This document shows, one piece after another, positions 23,724 through 34,668 of a stretch of DNA of 64,000 bases (positions are counted from its first letter, which is position 1; each line of letters starts with the position of its first letter). Source of the DNA: Desarmillaria ectypa (taxonomy: Eukaryota > Basidiomycota > Agaricomycetes > Agaricales > Physalacriaceae); contig JAUDYN010000010.1 in assembly GCA_030407005.1 (NCBI GenBank), positions 62,001-126,000 on the forward strand, written 5' to 3'. A program made the translations under genes and the position numbers. Below the pieces are notes generated by a model. The model searched no databases, was not told the DNA's origin, and saw only the letters and a program-made list of their open reading frames with translations.

Positions 23724-24277
23724 ATTAAGGAAAGGATGCTATGGACTTAAACCAAACGCCCTCCAGCCTTTATAACAAGCATCGGGGAAGTCTTTGCGTG
23801 GCTCAACAGTTTATCTTGAACAAAGACGAATGATGATCGTGGAAATAACCGAGTGTTATAAGAAAAGACATGCTACGTATTTCAGCGATACCTATTGCGA
23901 GAGCATCTTTTGGCAGCGGAAGGTCCAGATTAGGTGGTGAAGCTTCGTCATGTTAAAGACAGACAAAGCATAGTCTTGAGAAATTGGCAATTAGAGTAGC
24001 AGTAGGGATCCCCGCTTCATTCCGTTGTTCTGCTGAGATGAGCTGCAACAAGGAAAGAGATCATCTGAGCTCTTGCGTTTGGACTCACGAGAGGACAGAG
24101 AGCCACGATGGCTGCATCTGTATATGAGGGCAACTCGAAGAGAACAAGGAACACATAGCCACATAACAACGACTGATGCGGCTGCATGAGTGCTTCCGAA
24201 TTATGAAATGCAAGGTTACAGCTTTCCAGAGATTCACCCTATTTAAGGAAAGATTTGATTCAAAATCTGCTCTCCAA
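23724..24277. other. Intergenic
   Basis: No supported feature. Short frames on both strands without family patterns. Confidence 0.4.
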
Positions 24278-25700
24278 TTATTCGATGTGTACAATAGCAG
24301 TTATATCTTGACAAAGATAAAGATGGGTACAAGGAGGACGAAAAATTGTTGCCAGAACGTACCCAGAACAGACGAATCGGAGGCCACAAGGAGGAACAAT
24401 CTTGCAGCAGCAGCATCCACTTCCCACTTGTTCCACATATAAGGCGAGCTTGAAGGAATCACAGTACTGCATGCAGCCGATAAAAAAAGTTAACCAGGCA
24501 GACCATAACACACTTGATCCAATATTTACAGACCTTGTTCTGTGATCCCCCGAGCCTGATTGCCAGCAGGTGAATCGGAGTTCTGTTAGTGCGGGAGTGA
24601 GAGTAACGAGCTGAATAAGGGGTTCTACCAAGAGCACGACGTCTTTGATGTCTAGCTTGCAGCTGGGGTGCATCGGGTAGGCCGAGGAACGCAACAAGAG
24701 GCGCAATGGGTATATCGGGTCCGTGAAAAATACCTGGTGGTTGTGCGCCTTCGTTGCGGGTGATGTGGAGCGAGATGAGGAGAAGGAATTGAAAGTGCCT
24801 GATGAGAAAAGAGAGTGTAATGACATGCAGATGAAGGTAAGGTGTTTGACGTGTACCGGGACTGGAAAGGGAGAGGTCAATGTCAGTTGGTGAGCACCAT
24901 GGCTGCCACTGAAATCCTGCAGTCGAAGGGTATGCAGTTTAGTGCACTTAGGGAATATGGAAACCAATGGTGCTATGGAAGTCCTTCGTACCAGTGTCAG
25001 ATCCGTGAGCTGACTCCATAGAATCGTAAAGTCATGACCCGATAGAGGTGAGAATTGAATGGGCAGCAAACGTAGCTCGGGCACATCTGCAAAGAACCGC
25101 CTGTCCTGTAAATCTGAAGGTAGATCGAAACGCTCGAGGAGTGTGAGTACCTGGAGATTACGGAGCGTGCCTGCCGTAGATGAGGGAAGAAATATATCCT
25201 CTGAATGGAGCACGATGAGATTGACAAAGCCGCCGTATTATCGGGCATAGCCGCGTCACCCCTTCGTATAACCTTGCATCATCATCGTAACGCTAATCCC
25301 TATCACCGGCGGCAAACGATATAGGGGCGTTCCCCGAACGGGAGAGATATAGCTGGAGACACTCCCCTTTGTATCGCTCCATGACGCCAAAGTTGAAAGT
25401 AGCCCACAAAGCCTTCGTCGACAACGCTATGTTTCGCCATCTCGAACATACAATGCCGATCTTTATCGCCGTCAGACTAGAGGGCGAGGTTAAAGTGTTC
25501 GTCAGCTCGGAATCGTCGGAGCCTGTAGCGGCTATGGTATGAAGAAATATTTCAGCGAGTGTCTCATTTGGAAAGCGGCAAATAGGAGATGAAATGGATA
25601 CATATTATTCTGCATAGGTTTCAACTAGCACTGCTGTTTTTCGAGAGAAGAAGCGAGATTTCGCAGGTTGAATATCTCAGCATCGTAGTTATAGATCTCT
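24278..25700 (-). pseudogene. F-box/leucine-rich protein gene, broken
   Basis: Read on the minus strand, the upstream part encodes the usual helical leader (AEIFNLRNLASSLEKQQ), a TAG at 25627-25625, then after a one-base loss the F-box RFPNETLAEIFLHTIAATG, followed by IGIVCSRWRNIALSTKALWA and ECLQLYLSRSGNAPISFAA. This frame stops at TAG 25295-25293. The main remaining frame (to 24278) has leucine-rich segments such as GTLRNLQVLTLLERFDLPS, FTILWSQLTDLTLV and LIQLVTLTPALTELRF. The C-terminal 50 residues are cysteine-rich and unlike the family, so the end may be non-coding. At least two nonsense codons and one frameshift argue for a dead gene; an intron could in principle remove the second stop but not the first break. 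Confidence 0.66.
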
Positions 25701-26354
25701 CTTTAAATCTTCTCTAATTGAAGGGTGGAATTGGCCAGATCAGAGCCGTTTGGATTGAAGGTAGAATGGACCATATCACTTCGCACAGCCATATTTTTGG
25801 CGCCTGATTGAGTATTGAATATTGAGCCCTTGAGCCCTTGAGGACTATGCTGACCGCTGGAACCATCTCGCTAGGTCCAAGAGTGAGAATGCAGTATAGC
25901 TGGTGACAGTCGCGGTTTGTAGCCACGAACAAACGGAGAACTACGGAAATCCCGCCCAAATGTACACGTGATCATGGAGTAACCGGACCGTGCTAACGCT
26001 CCCACCGTCATGTTGAACAAATTTACTATTTTGCGGGTCACAGTCGCCGCAACTTTTGACAAAGAACGGGAAGTAATGGCCGCGAAAGACACGCTACGGA
26101 CGATGGAGACCGCTGTGAGGTTCGGTGCGTGTTGCTTACCACAACGTGGATAACTCAAGCTGATATTGTCCTGGTTCCTCAGCACGCTTGGCTGATTGGC
26201 GCTTCAACGCGTTGGTGTTGGCTCACCGTTACCATTGTTCCTCCATCAAATTACTGCGAATATTTTCCGTGCCCAGACCGGGATGAACTTGCCTTAAAAA
26301 GTGACCCATGGCAGGACGCGTCTCCTTGCCATTCCCCACCGTCTTGTAGCCGCA
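25701..26354. other. Upstream region of the S28 peptidase, partly duplicated elsewhere
   Basis: Part of this stretch (about 26058-26166) matches sequence at about 46493-46627, where it abuts a copy of the peptidase's 3' half. A short plus-strand frame (MAAKDTLRTMETAVRF, before a GTGCGT donor) might be a small upstream exon, but no continuing exon is supported. Confidence 0.4.
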
Positions 26355-28483
26355 ATGGTTCTTCAGTCGTTCTACATCGCCATTTTCCTTAGCGGCTATG
26401 CGCTAGTCAGAGCCTCCGACCGTCGATACATCCCCAAAGCACCCGGAATACCGAAGGTGGGCATGGGAGACCATGAATCGGACAATGCTCTTTTTCGTGA
26501 GAGCACGGCTGTGGCACCGTATGACACGGTGTATTACTTTGATCAGCTCATCGACCACGATGACCCATCCAAGGGAACATTTAAGCAGCGGTACTGGCAT
26601 AGTGCTGAGTTCTACAGAGACGGTTTGTAGAGTTGTCAATATATGCATATTTTCTGCTGAATTGTATCGCAGGCGGCCCAATAATCCTCATGAACGCAGG
26701 CGAAGTCGATGCGAGTGGTACTGTACCTTGTTTCTCCCAACCGATTGGTTTATTAATTTCACCTTAGACTACTACGGCTACGTAACAGACCAGACGATCA
26801 ATGGTGTTGTCGCACAGAAGTTCGGTGGTGCAGCAGTAGTTCTTGAGCATCGGTTTTTTGGCCAGAGCAATCCTTACCCCAACCTGAACGTGGAGAGTCT
26901 CAAGTATATGACCGTGGCGCAAACTATCGAAGACCACGTCTACTTTGCCCAGAATGTCGTTCTTCCTCAAGACAACGGCGACAGTGTTGGTCCAGATAAG
27001 GCCCCATGGATCCTGATCGGCGGAAGCTACCCAGGCAAGTGTCACGGCAGTACATTTCAGAATACCCTACTGATGTTTTTCCCATAGGTGGTTTGGTCAG
27101 TTGGACGATGGCTGCGTAAGTCAGCCTCCGCTTCTTCGACGATCTGAAGCATTGATGCATCTATCAGGCATCCCGACATATTTTGGATAGGCTACGCGTC
27201 GTCAGCGGTCGTGCAAGTTCAGCTGTACGTCTGGTCTTACTTTGCCGTCAACCTCGAGCTCACGGATATCCACAGCGACTTTTGGCAATACTTCGAACCC
27301 ATTCGCGAGAACATGCCAAAGAACTGCTCCGCCGACATCGAAGCCGTCATCACCTACGTTGATGAAGTCTTCTTTGGCACTGACACCGAAGCGCAGATGA
27401 AGATTAAGAGTATGTTCGGCTTCAATTCATCCAACTTGGTATTCGCTGAATTTCGTAGGCATTCCTGATATTTAATCCTTACTCTCTCGTGCTAACGGCA
27501 CTTTCAGTAAAATCGAATCTGTTCTCGTGGCAGGCGCTACAGCCTAGTACCGGTCCGGGGGCCTATTTCTACCGGTTCTGTGACGCGCTTGAGGTGAAGA
27601 ACGGTGTCTCAGCTCCAGAGAGTGGATGGGGAGTTGATAATACACTTTCAGCATGGGCTAAATGGTCAATCCCGACAAATACTACAGCTGATGCTAGCAA
27701 GTGTCATACCTGTTTCCTCAACGAACGAGGTGATGGTTAATCATGTTCAACAGGTGACGCCTTTCGTCAGCCACCGACACCTGCAACTCTTCCTAAGGAA
27801 TTCGAAGCTAGGGTCGACCATCCCGTAGGTAACACATATCGTTCTTGGCTCTGGCTGAAGTGCGTCTTTTATCATGATTGAACTTTTCGCGTATTAAGGA
27901 ATCTTCATTTATAGATGTAATGAACTCGAGTCGGCTCAGGTGGGTGGCCCCGAGGTTGAAATGAACATCAAACTGACGGATATCCTCAGGATGGACCGCC
28001 TATTGGACAGGGCGGTATTGTTTCACGGCTCAACACTGTCGAAAGTGACCTGGTTGGTCTTATAACTTTACAGTACTGATCCTTGGCTAATATCTTTGTG
28101 AAGCGATTCTGCGGCATCGAATTCCCGGATGCGTTCTCTACAATCCCGCTCCCCAATGGTGACCGAATTAATGCCCTCTACGGCGGATGGGGCGTCAAAA
28201 ACAAAAGGCTGTTCTTCGCAAACGGCAAACGTGAGTGTCGTGGCGCCTTTCTCGCAGATGATGACCCTGACGTCTTTTAGGTGATCCTTGGAGAGAGGCG
28301 ACGGTGTCTGCCGTAAACAGTACGGCCGTGAGCACAGATGACCAACCTATTGGCCTGTCGAATGGTTTCCATTGTACTGATTTGGTGATGGCGCTTGCCG
28401 CGCCTGACGATACTGTCGTTGCAGTACAAAATTCATTTTTAGTGTACGTGGAAAGGTGGTTGAAGGATTTTGTAGCCAATTAA
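26355..28483 (+). CDS. Serine peptidase, family S28 (Pro-X carboxypeptidase type), secreted
   Basis: S28 enzymes are acid peptidases cleaving next to proline. MVLQSFYIAIFLSGYALVRA is a signal peptide; then YDTVYYFDQLIDHDDPSKGT, TFKQRYWHSAEFYRDG, GPIILMNAGEVDAS, AAVVLEHRFFGQSNPYP and YMTVAQTIEDHVYFAQNV. The nucleophile motif is GGSYPGGLVSWTMAAHPD, the catalytic Asp is in FFANGKRDPWREAT and His in GLSNGFHCTDL. About eleven exons splice in frame; stop TAA at 28481-28483. Two introns appear to begin with GC (GCAAGT after the codons for SYP, near 27034, and GCAAGT near 27697). An early exon ends at AGACG before GTTTGT. The gene seems intact, and a broken partial copy lies at 46.5-47.3 kb. Confidence 0.88.
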
Positions 28484-28991
28484 TTTTTGGGTCGGCCGAA
28501 TAATATGCCAATTGATATCCATTTTCCTGTACTGAGCAATTTTCCGGCATCCAGGTCGTCCTTGCCGATGCTCTATTGCAGTCTCATGTGTTATTCGGGA
28601 GTGCGTTAGCCAACTGAAGGAAAAAAGGTCATCTTTTAATCACTTTTACTTCAGTGTCGCGTACTACATGGTCATCCGCTATCGTCTGTCAGTTATCTGC
28701 TGCTGGCTAAGATCCAATCCCGCCGGCATTCCCCCTTGGACTGCGCTGCGTAATACTATACCTACCTACTGCCAAAATTGATTTATGTAAGGTCTAGACG
28801 GGTTCAGTCGGTTTATAAATCCATCATCCTCTTCCTTTCCCACCCACCCCCCAAAACGGCTCTCAGTACTCCTTGCTCATCAGGCTAGCTAGAGGCCTCT
28901 GTTAATTGCACAAAAGTGAGTAGAACTCTCCTAGCTTTCGTCTACAGCTTATAGATACAATAGTTCGCAATCACATTCAAGTTCTGATACA
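28484..28991. other. Intergenic with promoter of the next F-box gene
   Basis: 3' region of the peptidase, then a TATA-like TTTATAAATCC near 28810-28820 and a CT-rich leader before 28992. Confidence 0.45.
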
Positions 28992-30417
28992 ATGTCCAAT
29001 AACACCACGGGAGCCAGTCTGTCGATTTCGCCTGCACGGGAAACGATGCTTCGCCTTGCTGCCGCAGAGATGTGGCATAAACTTGACCAAAGGGACATAG
29101 AGCCTGGCCGTGTCCGACAAGTCAATGGATCGCTTCAGGAGCAGATTTGTTTGAAATTCCTTGAATCCACTGATGCTCACTATCCAGGGGTTTTCCAACG
29201 ACATTCTCCTAGAAATCTTCAGCCACGTCTGTGCGATCAAACCCGAGGACAATGACAACGGCATGCCGATGGCGCTTCACTTGTCGCAAGTGTGTCGACG
29301 ATGGCGGGAAATCGCATTGTCCAATCGCGTCTTATGGACGACGTTCACCTTGGGCCCCTCAGACGAACAAAAACACGCTTACCTTCTCCAACTTTACCTG
29401 ACGCGGTCGCACGGTGCTCGTTTATTGTTCGACATCAAGAATCCCCCAGACGATAACCTAACCGAGATCACTCTTTATCGGCAGTGTGCCCATATGCAGC
29501 GCTTGACGGCAGAGGCCCATCGTTAGGGAGACGCAAGCTTCGACACTTTCGATGCGTTCTTTGCCGAAAGTACGGCAGTGCATCTCGACGGACTCGAAAG
29601 TCTGTCACTTTTACACCATTCTACATTTGGAGGACAGGATAGGGAGCTCTTCTCCAGTGCTCCCCAACTGCGCACTCTCCACATTCCGCTGCATTCCGGC
29701 TTCCGGCTTCCATAGCATCGGCTCGAAAAAATCGTGTTCGACGTCCGATCATCCATCCCAGATGTTCTCGGGGCACTATGTTTGTGTAGAGCTCTCCTGT
29801 CGCTCACCATTAACCATAGCAGGGTATCCTACAGAGAGGAAGAGATCAATGCCAACATCAAGCCTTCCTCCATGTGCGACCTACCTGTAGAGTCTCTTAT
29901 CCTGGCCGGAGCCGACACTTACCAGCGCTTTCTCTTGCCTTTTGCAGAGGCGTTGCTTTGTCCTAACCTTATTTCCCTCACGCTTAAAGCCACATATGCC
30001 TCCGATAACACCCCCCTCGTGACATTTCTCACCGCGGTTAATCCTCCTAACCTTCACGAACTCGACCTCGGAAATATCAGCTTCTCTGATCATGCAATTT
30101 CCGAGGTCCTGTCTTCAGTTCCCCTCCTTCAGGAACTGTCATGCTCTTTCAACGAGCAGGTACCTCTTTCCTGCTTCGAAATTTCCCAGGGACTCGTCGC
30201 GCAACTGGCCGTTGTTAACTTTGCCTTCTGGTACAGGCCGAATATGGATGCTTTAGCAAAGGCATTTGCATCGCGTTTCGTAGGTGTCGGTCTCAATTCG
30301 ATGACTGTAGCATATTCCGCTCATCCTACTGATGTATTTTTTTCCGGCCTATTGCTTGGTTACGAGCGGAGGCAGGGGAGCAGTACAGCTTTAAATGGAT
30401 CGATAATCGTCCTCTGA
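28992..30417 (+). pseudogene. F-box protein gene with a frameshift and two nonsense codons
   Basis: Start MSNNTTGASLSISPARETM leads into a helical segment (CLKFLESTDAHYP). At about 29170-29190 the frame changes: the F-box GFSNDILLEIFSHVCAIKP and LSQVCRRWREIALSNRVLWT continue in the neighbouring frame. TAG follows at 29524-29526 after LTAEAHR, and another TAG at 29713-29715. In between and after, the same frame keeps family-like sequence: DGLESLSLLHHSTFGGQD, RELFSSAPQLRTLHI, CRALLSLTINHSRVSY, LCPNLISLTLKATYASDN, PPNLHELDLGNISFSDHA, up to 30417. Everything is collinear with an intact F-box/leucine-rich gene, so three point changes killed a gene that otherwise kept its structure and promoter. 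Basis: direct reading; the parental sequence is inferred. Confidence 0.8.
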
Positions 30418-30693
30418 GCACGCCCATTCTCAGAAATTCTCATGTGCGTGCGCGAGCTCTTCCATGGCTGGGGTTCTCCTTATTGAATCGAGGATGGATG
30501 GCGCCGTCTTGAATAATAAAGGACTGAGAAAATGAAGATTCAGACCTTGATAGAATGGACGACTTCTTTAAAGCTACTTGAGTCTCTTTGAATGGTATGT
30601 TGGTACATGTAAAGGATATACGTTCGCGAATTGCGACGGATGCACAAGCAAATGCCGATAAATAGGCTAAGACGCGTTCTGGCGTATTTATCT

Positions 30694-30903
30694 TTAGGGC
30701 AGATCCACCGGCAGTAGATCGGCAGGAAGTTCGAGATGGTCCTTGCTACATTTGTCGACTTCGTCTTTTGAACTAGCAGTGCCTTTGAAGTTCTTGCTGC
30801 GGCCATCGTTTTCAATTTCGCGAATAACATGACCGGTGCTTCGTTGCGAGCTGTTGGGCCCAACATATTTAAAGGTATGCATTATCTGCGACTGTACTCT
30901 CAT
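30694..30903 (-). CDS. Possible small hydrophilic protein, terminal exon
   Basis: Minus-strand frame with IMHTFKYVGPNSSQRSTGHV, IREIENDGRSKNFKGTASSK, DEVDKCSKDHLELPADLLPV and a stop right after DLP. The composition is polar and even, which suits a real small protein, but no upstream exon with a good start was found and the plus strand also shows splice-like signals here. Family not recognised. Confidence 0.35.
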   Translation of the reverse strand: MRVQSQIMHTFKYVGPNSSQRSTGHVIREIENDGRSKNFKGTASSKDEVDKCSKDHLELPADLLPVDLP

Positions 30904-31266
30904 TTATCTAAACGGCAAATTCAGGCTGCGATGAGGAAGGCCGCACAAGGTATGTCTGTCTTATGGTGGCTTTCTCCAGTCTGTTATTTGAAATCTTTCT
31001 ATTAGGATTTATCGAAGGGCTCACTACAACCTAACCTCCTCTGGCAGAGATTTTTCTGGAGCGCCTGTAGACATGTACTGGAATATAGATCTTATTTCTA
31101 CGTATCTCATCCCTGCCCCCCATATAGGTCCAATATACAGGGCAACATTTATCACAGGTGAATATCCTCAAGACCTGAGTGCGACAAATACCATTATCCT
31201 CCGTAAGCCTGGAAAACCAAACTATGAGGACCCAAATGCGCACAGACCAATCATACTATCAAATGG

Positions 31267-31271
31267 TTGGG
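31267..31271. repeat. Target site duplication, left copy (TTGGG)
   Basis: Five bases identical to 31642-31646, bordering the 370-bp LTR. Confidence 0.78.
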
Positions 31272-31641
31272 TGTTGGGAATAAGCGTAGTATAGAGGATG
31301 TACGAGCTAAGTACAACTCGAATATAGTCTATGATACGAAGAGTAGCGAAGAGAGCTGTAAGTTCGATTGCCTACGAAGGAACCCGAGCAGGTCTAGCAA
31401 GCGCTAGGCGTAGTCGAACTCAATCACTCAAGGTTCACACGAAGTAATGGAATTTAACAAAGTAGATTTCAGATACCCTTTTAGGCATTTTCGTACAGAT
31501 TAAGTACTATGGCATTATTCTAGAACTTACTAGAGGAAATTTAGAGAAGAAACGTCGAGAAATTTCCTACGTTACATCGAAATTAAAAGAAAGGTAAGGA
31601 AAGTGAAGACTAAATATAGAAACTAGTAAATATCCATAACA
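31272..31641. mobile_element. Solo LTR (Ty1/copia-like ends) nested in the LINE
   Basis: 370 bp beginning TGTTGGGAATAAG and ending TATCCATAACA, i.e. TGTT...AACA ends as in many Ty1/copia LTRs. It is flanked by TTGGG on both sides (31267-31271 and 31642-31646). Removing the LTR and one TTGGG rejoins the RT reading frame as SNGWGRGLYATLNQDL, which is what the LINE should encode. No internal retrotransposon domain remains, so this is a solo LTR. Confidence 0.82.
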
Positions 31642-31646
31642 TTGGG
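31642..31646. repeat. Target site duplication, right copy (TTGGG)
   Basis: Five bases identical to 31267-31271, immediately after the ...AACA end of the LTR. Confidence 0.78.
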
Positions 31647-32115
31647 GACGAGGTCTTTATGCCACCCTCAATCAGGACCTGGTAACATGGTGCGAATATC
31701 TGGATATTTTACCAGACAGGCACTTTGGCGGACGTCCGGGTCGATGTACAACAGACTCAGTGCATCTGATGGTATCTTCAATCAAGGATGCATGGCATAA
31801 AGGTAAAGTAGTCACCATTCTATTTCTTGACGTGAAAGGAGCCTTCACGAGTGTTGACGTGGACATGCTCATACACGAGATGCTAATGCTGGATATACCT
31901 AAGCAGTATACGGAATGGTTACATCGACGGTTGAGTGGTTGTAAAATGATACTCACGTTTGATGACTTCAAATCAATTATTTTTGAAGTTGCTAATGGGC
32001 TTGACCAAGGAGACCCGCTGATTTCAATATCAAGCCAGACGACGTAGAGACCATCAAAGCTGTACGGTTTCCACCACATTGGCAAACGAAGGTCCAAGTC
32101 AAAATACCGGAATCA

Positions 32116-32715
32116 ATGCAGGAAGCAACGACGATGGAAAGGATAGATAGAAGCGAAGTACAAGCATACGGAGATGGATCAGACATCGAAAATGGGATAG
32201 GAGCAGCAGCAGTGGTATATCGGAGAGGGAGGAAGGTAAAGACGGTGAGGATGAAGGTTGGTGAAGCAAGCAAGCATAAGGTGTACGACGGCGAAGGCAT
32301 CTCCCTCATACTATGCACGGAAGCGATACGTGGCATGACGAATGTGCAAAGTGCATCAATCAGCATTGATAACACATCTGCGATCCAAGCGACAAAGCTG
32401 ATACGGCCAGCCCCATCACATCATATCTTTGACACCCTCCATCAACGCATGGACATGCTATTGCGGCGACATTCGGGCATCGAGATCAAGATCCGCTGGG
32501 TCTCTGGGCACCAAGGTATTGTGGGGAAGGAAGCGGCAGACGAAGAAGCGAAGGCGGCAGCACGGGGCGATGTCAGTGAGCAGCGGTATATACCAGCGCC
32601 ACTACGAAAACCAATACCAATCAACAAAACATCATTACTCCTGGAGTTCGATGCAAAGCAGAAACAACAAGCTGATAGAGCCTGGAGGAAGTCACCCCGC
32701 TTCTCCAGGTTCTGA
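32116..32715 (+). CDS. RNase H domain of the LINE, open reading frame
   Basis: Ribonuclease H that removes the RNA strand of RNA-DNA hybrids during retrotransposition. The open stretch begins MQEATTMERIDRSEVQAYGD. The acidic catalytic residues can be placed: Asp in YGDGSDIENGIGAAAVVY, Glu in YDGEGISLILCTEAI, Asp in SISIDNTSAIQATK, and the last Asp region in WVSGHQGIVGKEAADEEA. The domain looks complete. It is part of the larger LINE polyprotein, so the Met at 32116 is not a natural start; the frame runs on from the RT-RNase H connection upstream, and stops at TGA 32713-32715 before the zinc-finger part. Whether any protein is made is doubtful. Confidence 0.7.
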   Translation: MQEATTMERIDRSEVQAYGDGSDIENGIGAAAVVYRRGRKVKTVRMKVGEASKHKVYDGEGISLILCTEAIRGMTNVQSASISIDNTSAIQATKLIRPAPSHHIFDTLHQRMDMLLRRHSGIEIKIRWVSGHQGIVGKEAADEEAKAAARGDVSEQRYIPAPLRKPIPINKTSLLLEFDAKQKQQADRAWRKSPRFSRF

Positions 32716-33310
32716 ACCTTAGACTCAGCATCTGCACAGCAAGCTGCACGCTGTTATAGGAAACTGGCCACTTCCTTACCACGCAAAATCACCAGTATCA
32801 TGATGCAGCTCCGTACCGGACACATCAGGCTCAACCGCCATCTCTTCAACATCCGTCGAATCGATTCGCCTGCATGCCCCAATTACTCATACCTTAACGA
32901 ATCCACACACCACTTCCTCATCCACTGCCCAGCATACCGTGCCGAACGCGAAATAATGAGGCAGCCATGGGCATCCGAGGAAGAGCTATGACAGTCAAAA
33001 GCATTTAGCAAACCGTAAGAACATACCACACCTCATCAAATATCTTAATGACACAGGGAGATTCCCAGAAGTAGAAATTGATGACGAAGAGAATTCTTAG
33101 AAGGGAGAGGAGGGGACGACCAAGTCAGAAAAAAAGCAGCCGGTCCACCGTCTTATTAACTCACCAACTCGGTGGGAAAGATGGTCGCGAGATACCTCGC
33201 AATGAGCACAGCGATGCTCGCCAGTTACGGATTAGCAAAGCGTTGAACACAGAAAAATTTACCACAGTACGCTAGCGTGTAGGATTACATAGTACGAAAG
33301 GGAAAAAAAA

Positions 33311-34668
33311 CGGCCAAAGACAACGAGTTTCAAATTTGTGGTTTGTAGATCACGGGTGGCTCGAGGGTCAAAGCTTTAAAGCCAGGATAACTAAGCCATG
33401 TGTGATGTGAATGAAACAAAAATGGCCGATGTCCGGACATTCAGACGTCTTGCTGCCCGGGTCCAGACTGCGGCGAAGAGAATGTCCAAGAAGCTGGCAG
33501 TAAAAGACGTGGAGATGTAACATAGGCAACCTGTATGGAATGGAAGATGATGGTGACTTGATGTGACTTGAAGATAGCGGTTACTACAAAGTGCTGAGAA
33601 AAAAAGGTGTGACTTGGCGCCTCGATCACGTGGTCATAGTTGACTGTCTTTGACGTGGAGCAGCCACTAAGTCAAAGTTACCACCGCAGATCTCTACTCT
33701 CGAAGGGCCGAGTCACCATACTCTCCCCCCAGTACTCTCTCTGAGACGCGATGTCAACCAAAAGATTTTACCTCCATATCTGGTAAAATTAATATTGCAT
33801 GCGCCCTGTAGTGAAGCATCTTACCGTAAGTATTTTTCGTATCTTCCGAGTCCCACTAGCACGGCGAAAGGAACCGGAAGGGGAATCAATCACTGCCGAA
33901 GGTATGTAACTAAATACGCTCAGTTTCTGTTATCTGAGATAAGAATTAATAAGGATTAACTCGTCTCACTGCCGAATGAAAGGAAGAACAAAGAAAACTC
34001 CAGTCTTTCTAACTTACGATGAGATTGGCTTCGATATCGATGGGTCGCGATGCACAAATTGCATCAATGAAACGTGAATATTCTGGAACACCACTGGCAA
34101 GCTCTGTGTCAGCTACTAGGCCTATCGATGTCGCACGAGTCTCGTCTGAAGCTACTTGGTGCTGGCTTATGCATGTCAAGACAGGATGGTACGATAGGGC
34201 AACCTTGATATACCAATCCAGACTATTCCATATAACTGAGGACGTTGCTAATACATAAGCGTGCGATAGCGATGGTTGAAAGGTTCACTGGGAGGTTATA
34301 GCCGAACTGTGCCGCGTTTACCATGGGATTTTAGTCACTCAATTATACCCGGGTTCAATGTTACACGGCCATTCGGTACGGATGGAACTGGACGCATAAA
34401 CGTTAATGAAAGTAGAGCTAACTTCGAATTTAGTAATCCGCGTATGTGAGTGTGTTTGTTACCTTTCTGAATAACCAAGCTAAATATCAACCACATAAGG
34501 CTTTGAAGAGTAGGACTTCTTTCGCTCGGCGAGGAGTTCGTAAGGCTTTCCACGCCACCCCATTAATCGCGGTATCTATTGCAGGTATACTTTGAACTCA
34601 ACGATTTGGAATAAGCCACACTATAAAATATCCAGGAAACGGTGAGGATGAGGACGTAATGCGCTGCA
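33311..34668. other. Intergenic, 1.36 kb
   Basis: After the LINE there is no supported gene until the DUF202 protein. Short frames on both strands have no pattern. The last 60 bases hold a TATA element (listed). Confidence 0.4.
34620..34628 (+). promoter_or_regulatory. TATA-like element upstream of the DUF202 gene
   Basis: ACTATAAAATA about 45 bases before the ATG at 34669. Its closeness to the ATG supports a short leader if translation starts there. Confidence 0.4.

Larger units (their letters stand above)
31030..33310 (+). mobile_element. Decayed LINE-type (non-LTR) retrotransposon
   Basis: The 5'-truncated copy starts inside the reverse transcriptase: PIYRATFITGEYPQDLSATN, NTIILRKPGKPNYEDPNAHR and PIILSNGW (motifs before the palm). 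After the inserted LTR the frame resumes with NQDLVTWCEYLDILPDRHFG, GGRPGRCTTDSVHLMVSSIK, FLDVKGAFTSVDVDMLIHEM and ANGLDQGDPL. The YxDD palm motif is missing, so an internal deletion joins the RT to the connection domain. A complete RNase H follows (32116-32715), then after a stop codon QLRTGHIRLNRHLFNIRRI with the CPNYSY...HHFLIHCPAY finger and a tail HLANRKNIPHLIKYLNDTG. A run of eight A near 33300-33310 could mark the 3' end. Not autonomous. Confidence 0.82.

Noticed and set aside
30700..30960. Plus-strand exon pair (ASLRAVGPNIFK / GCDEEGRTR) with good GTATGC and CAG signals
   Set aside because: The upstream plus-strand frames contain stops, no further exon follows before the LINE, and the minus strand has the longer coherent polar frame.
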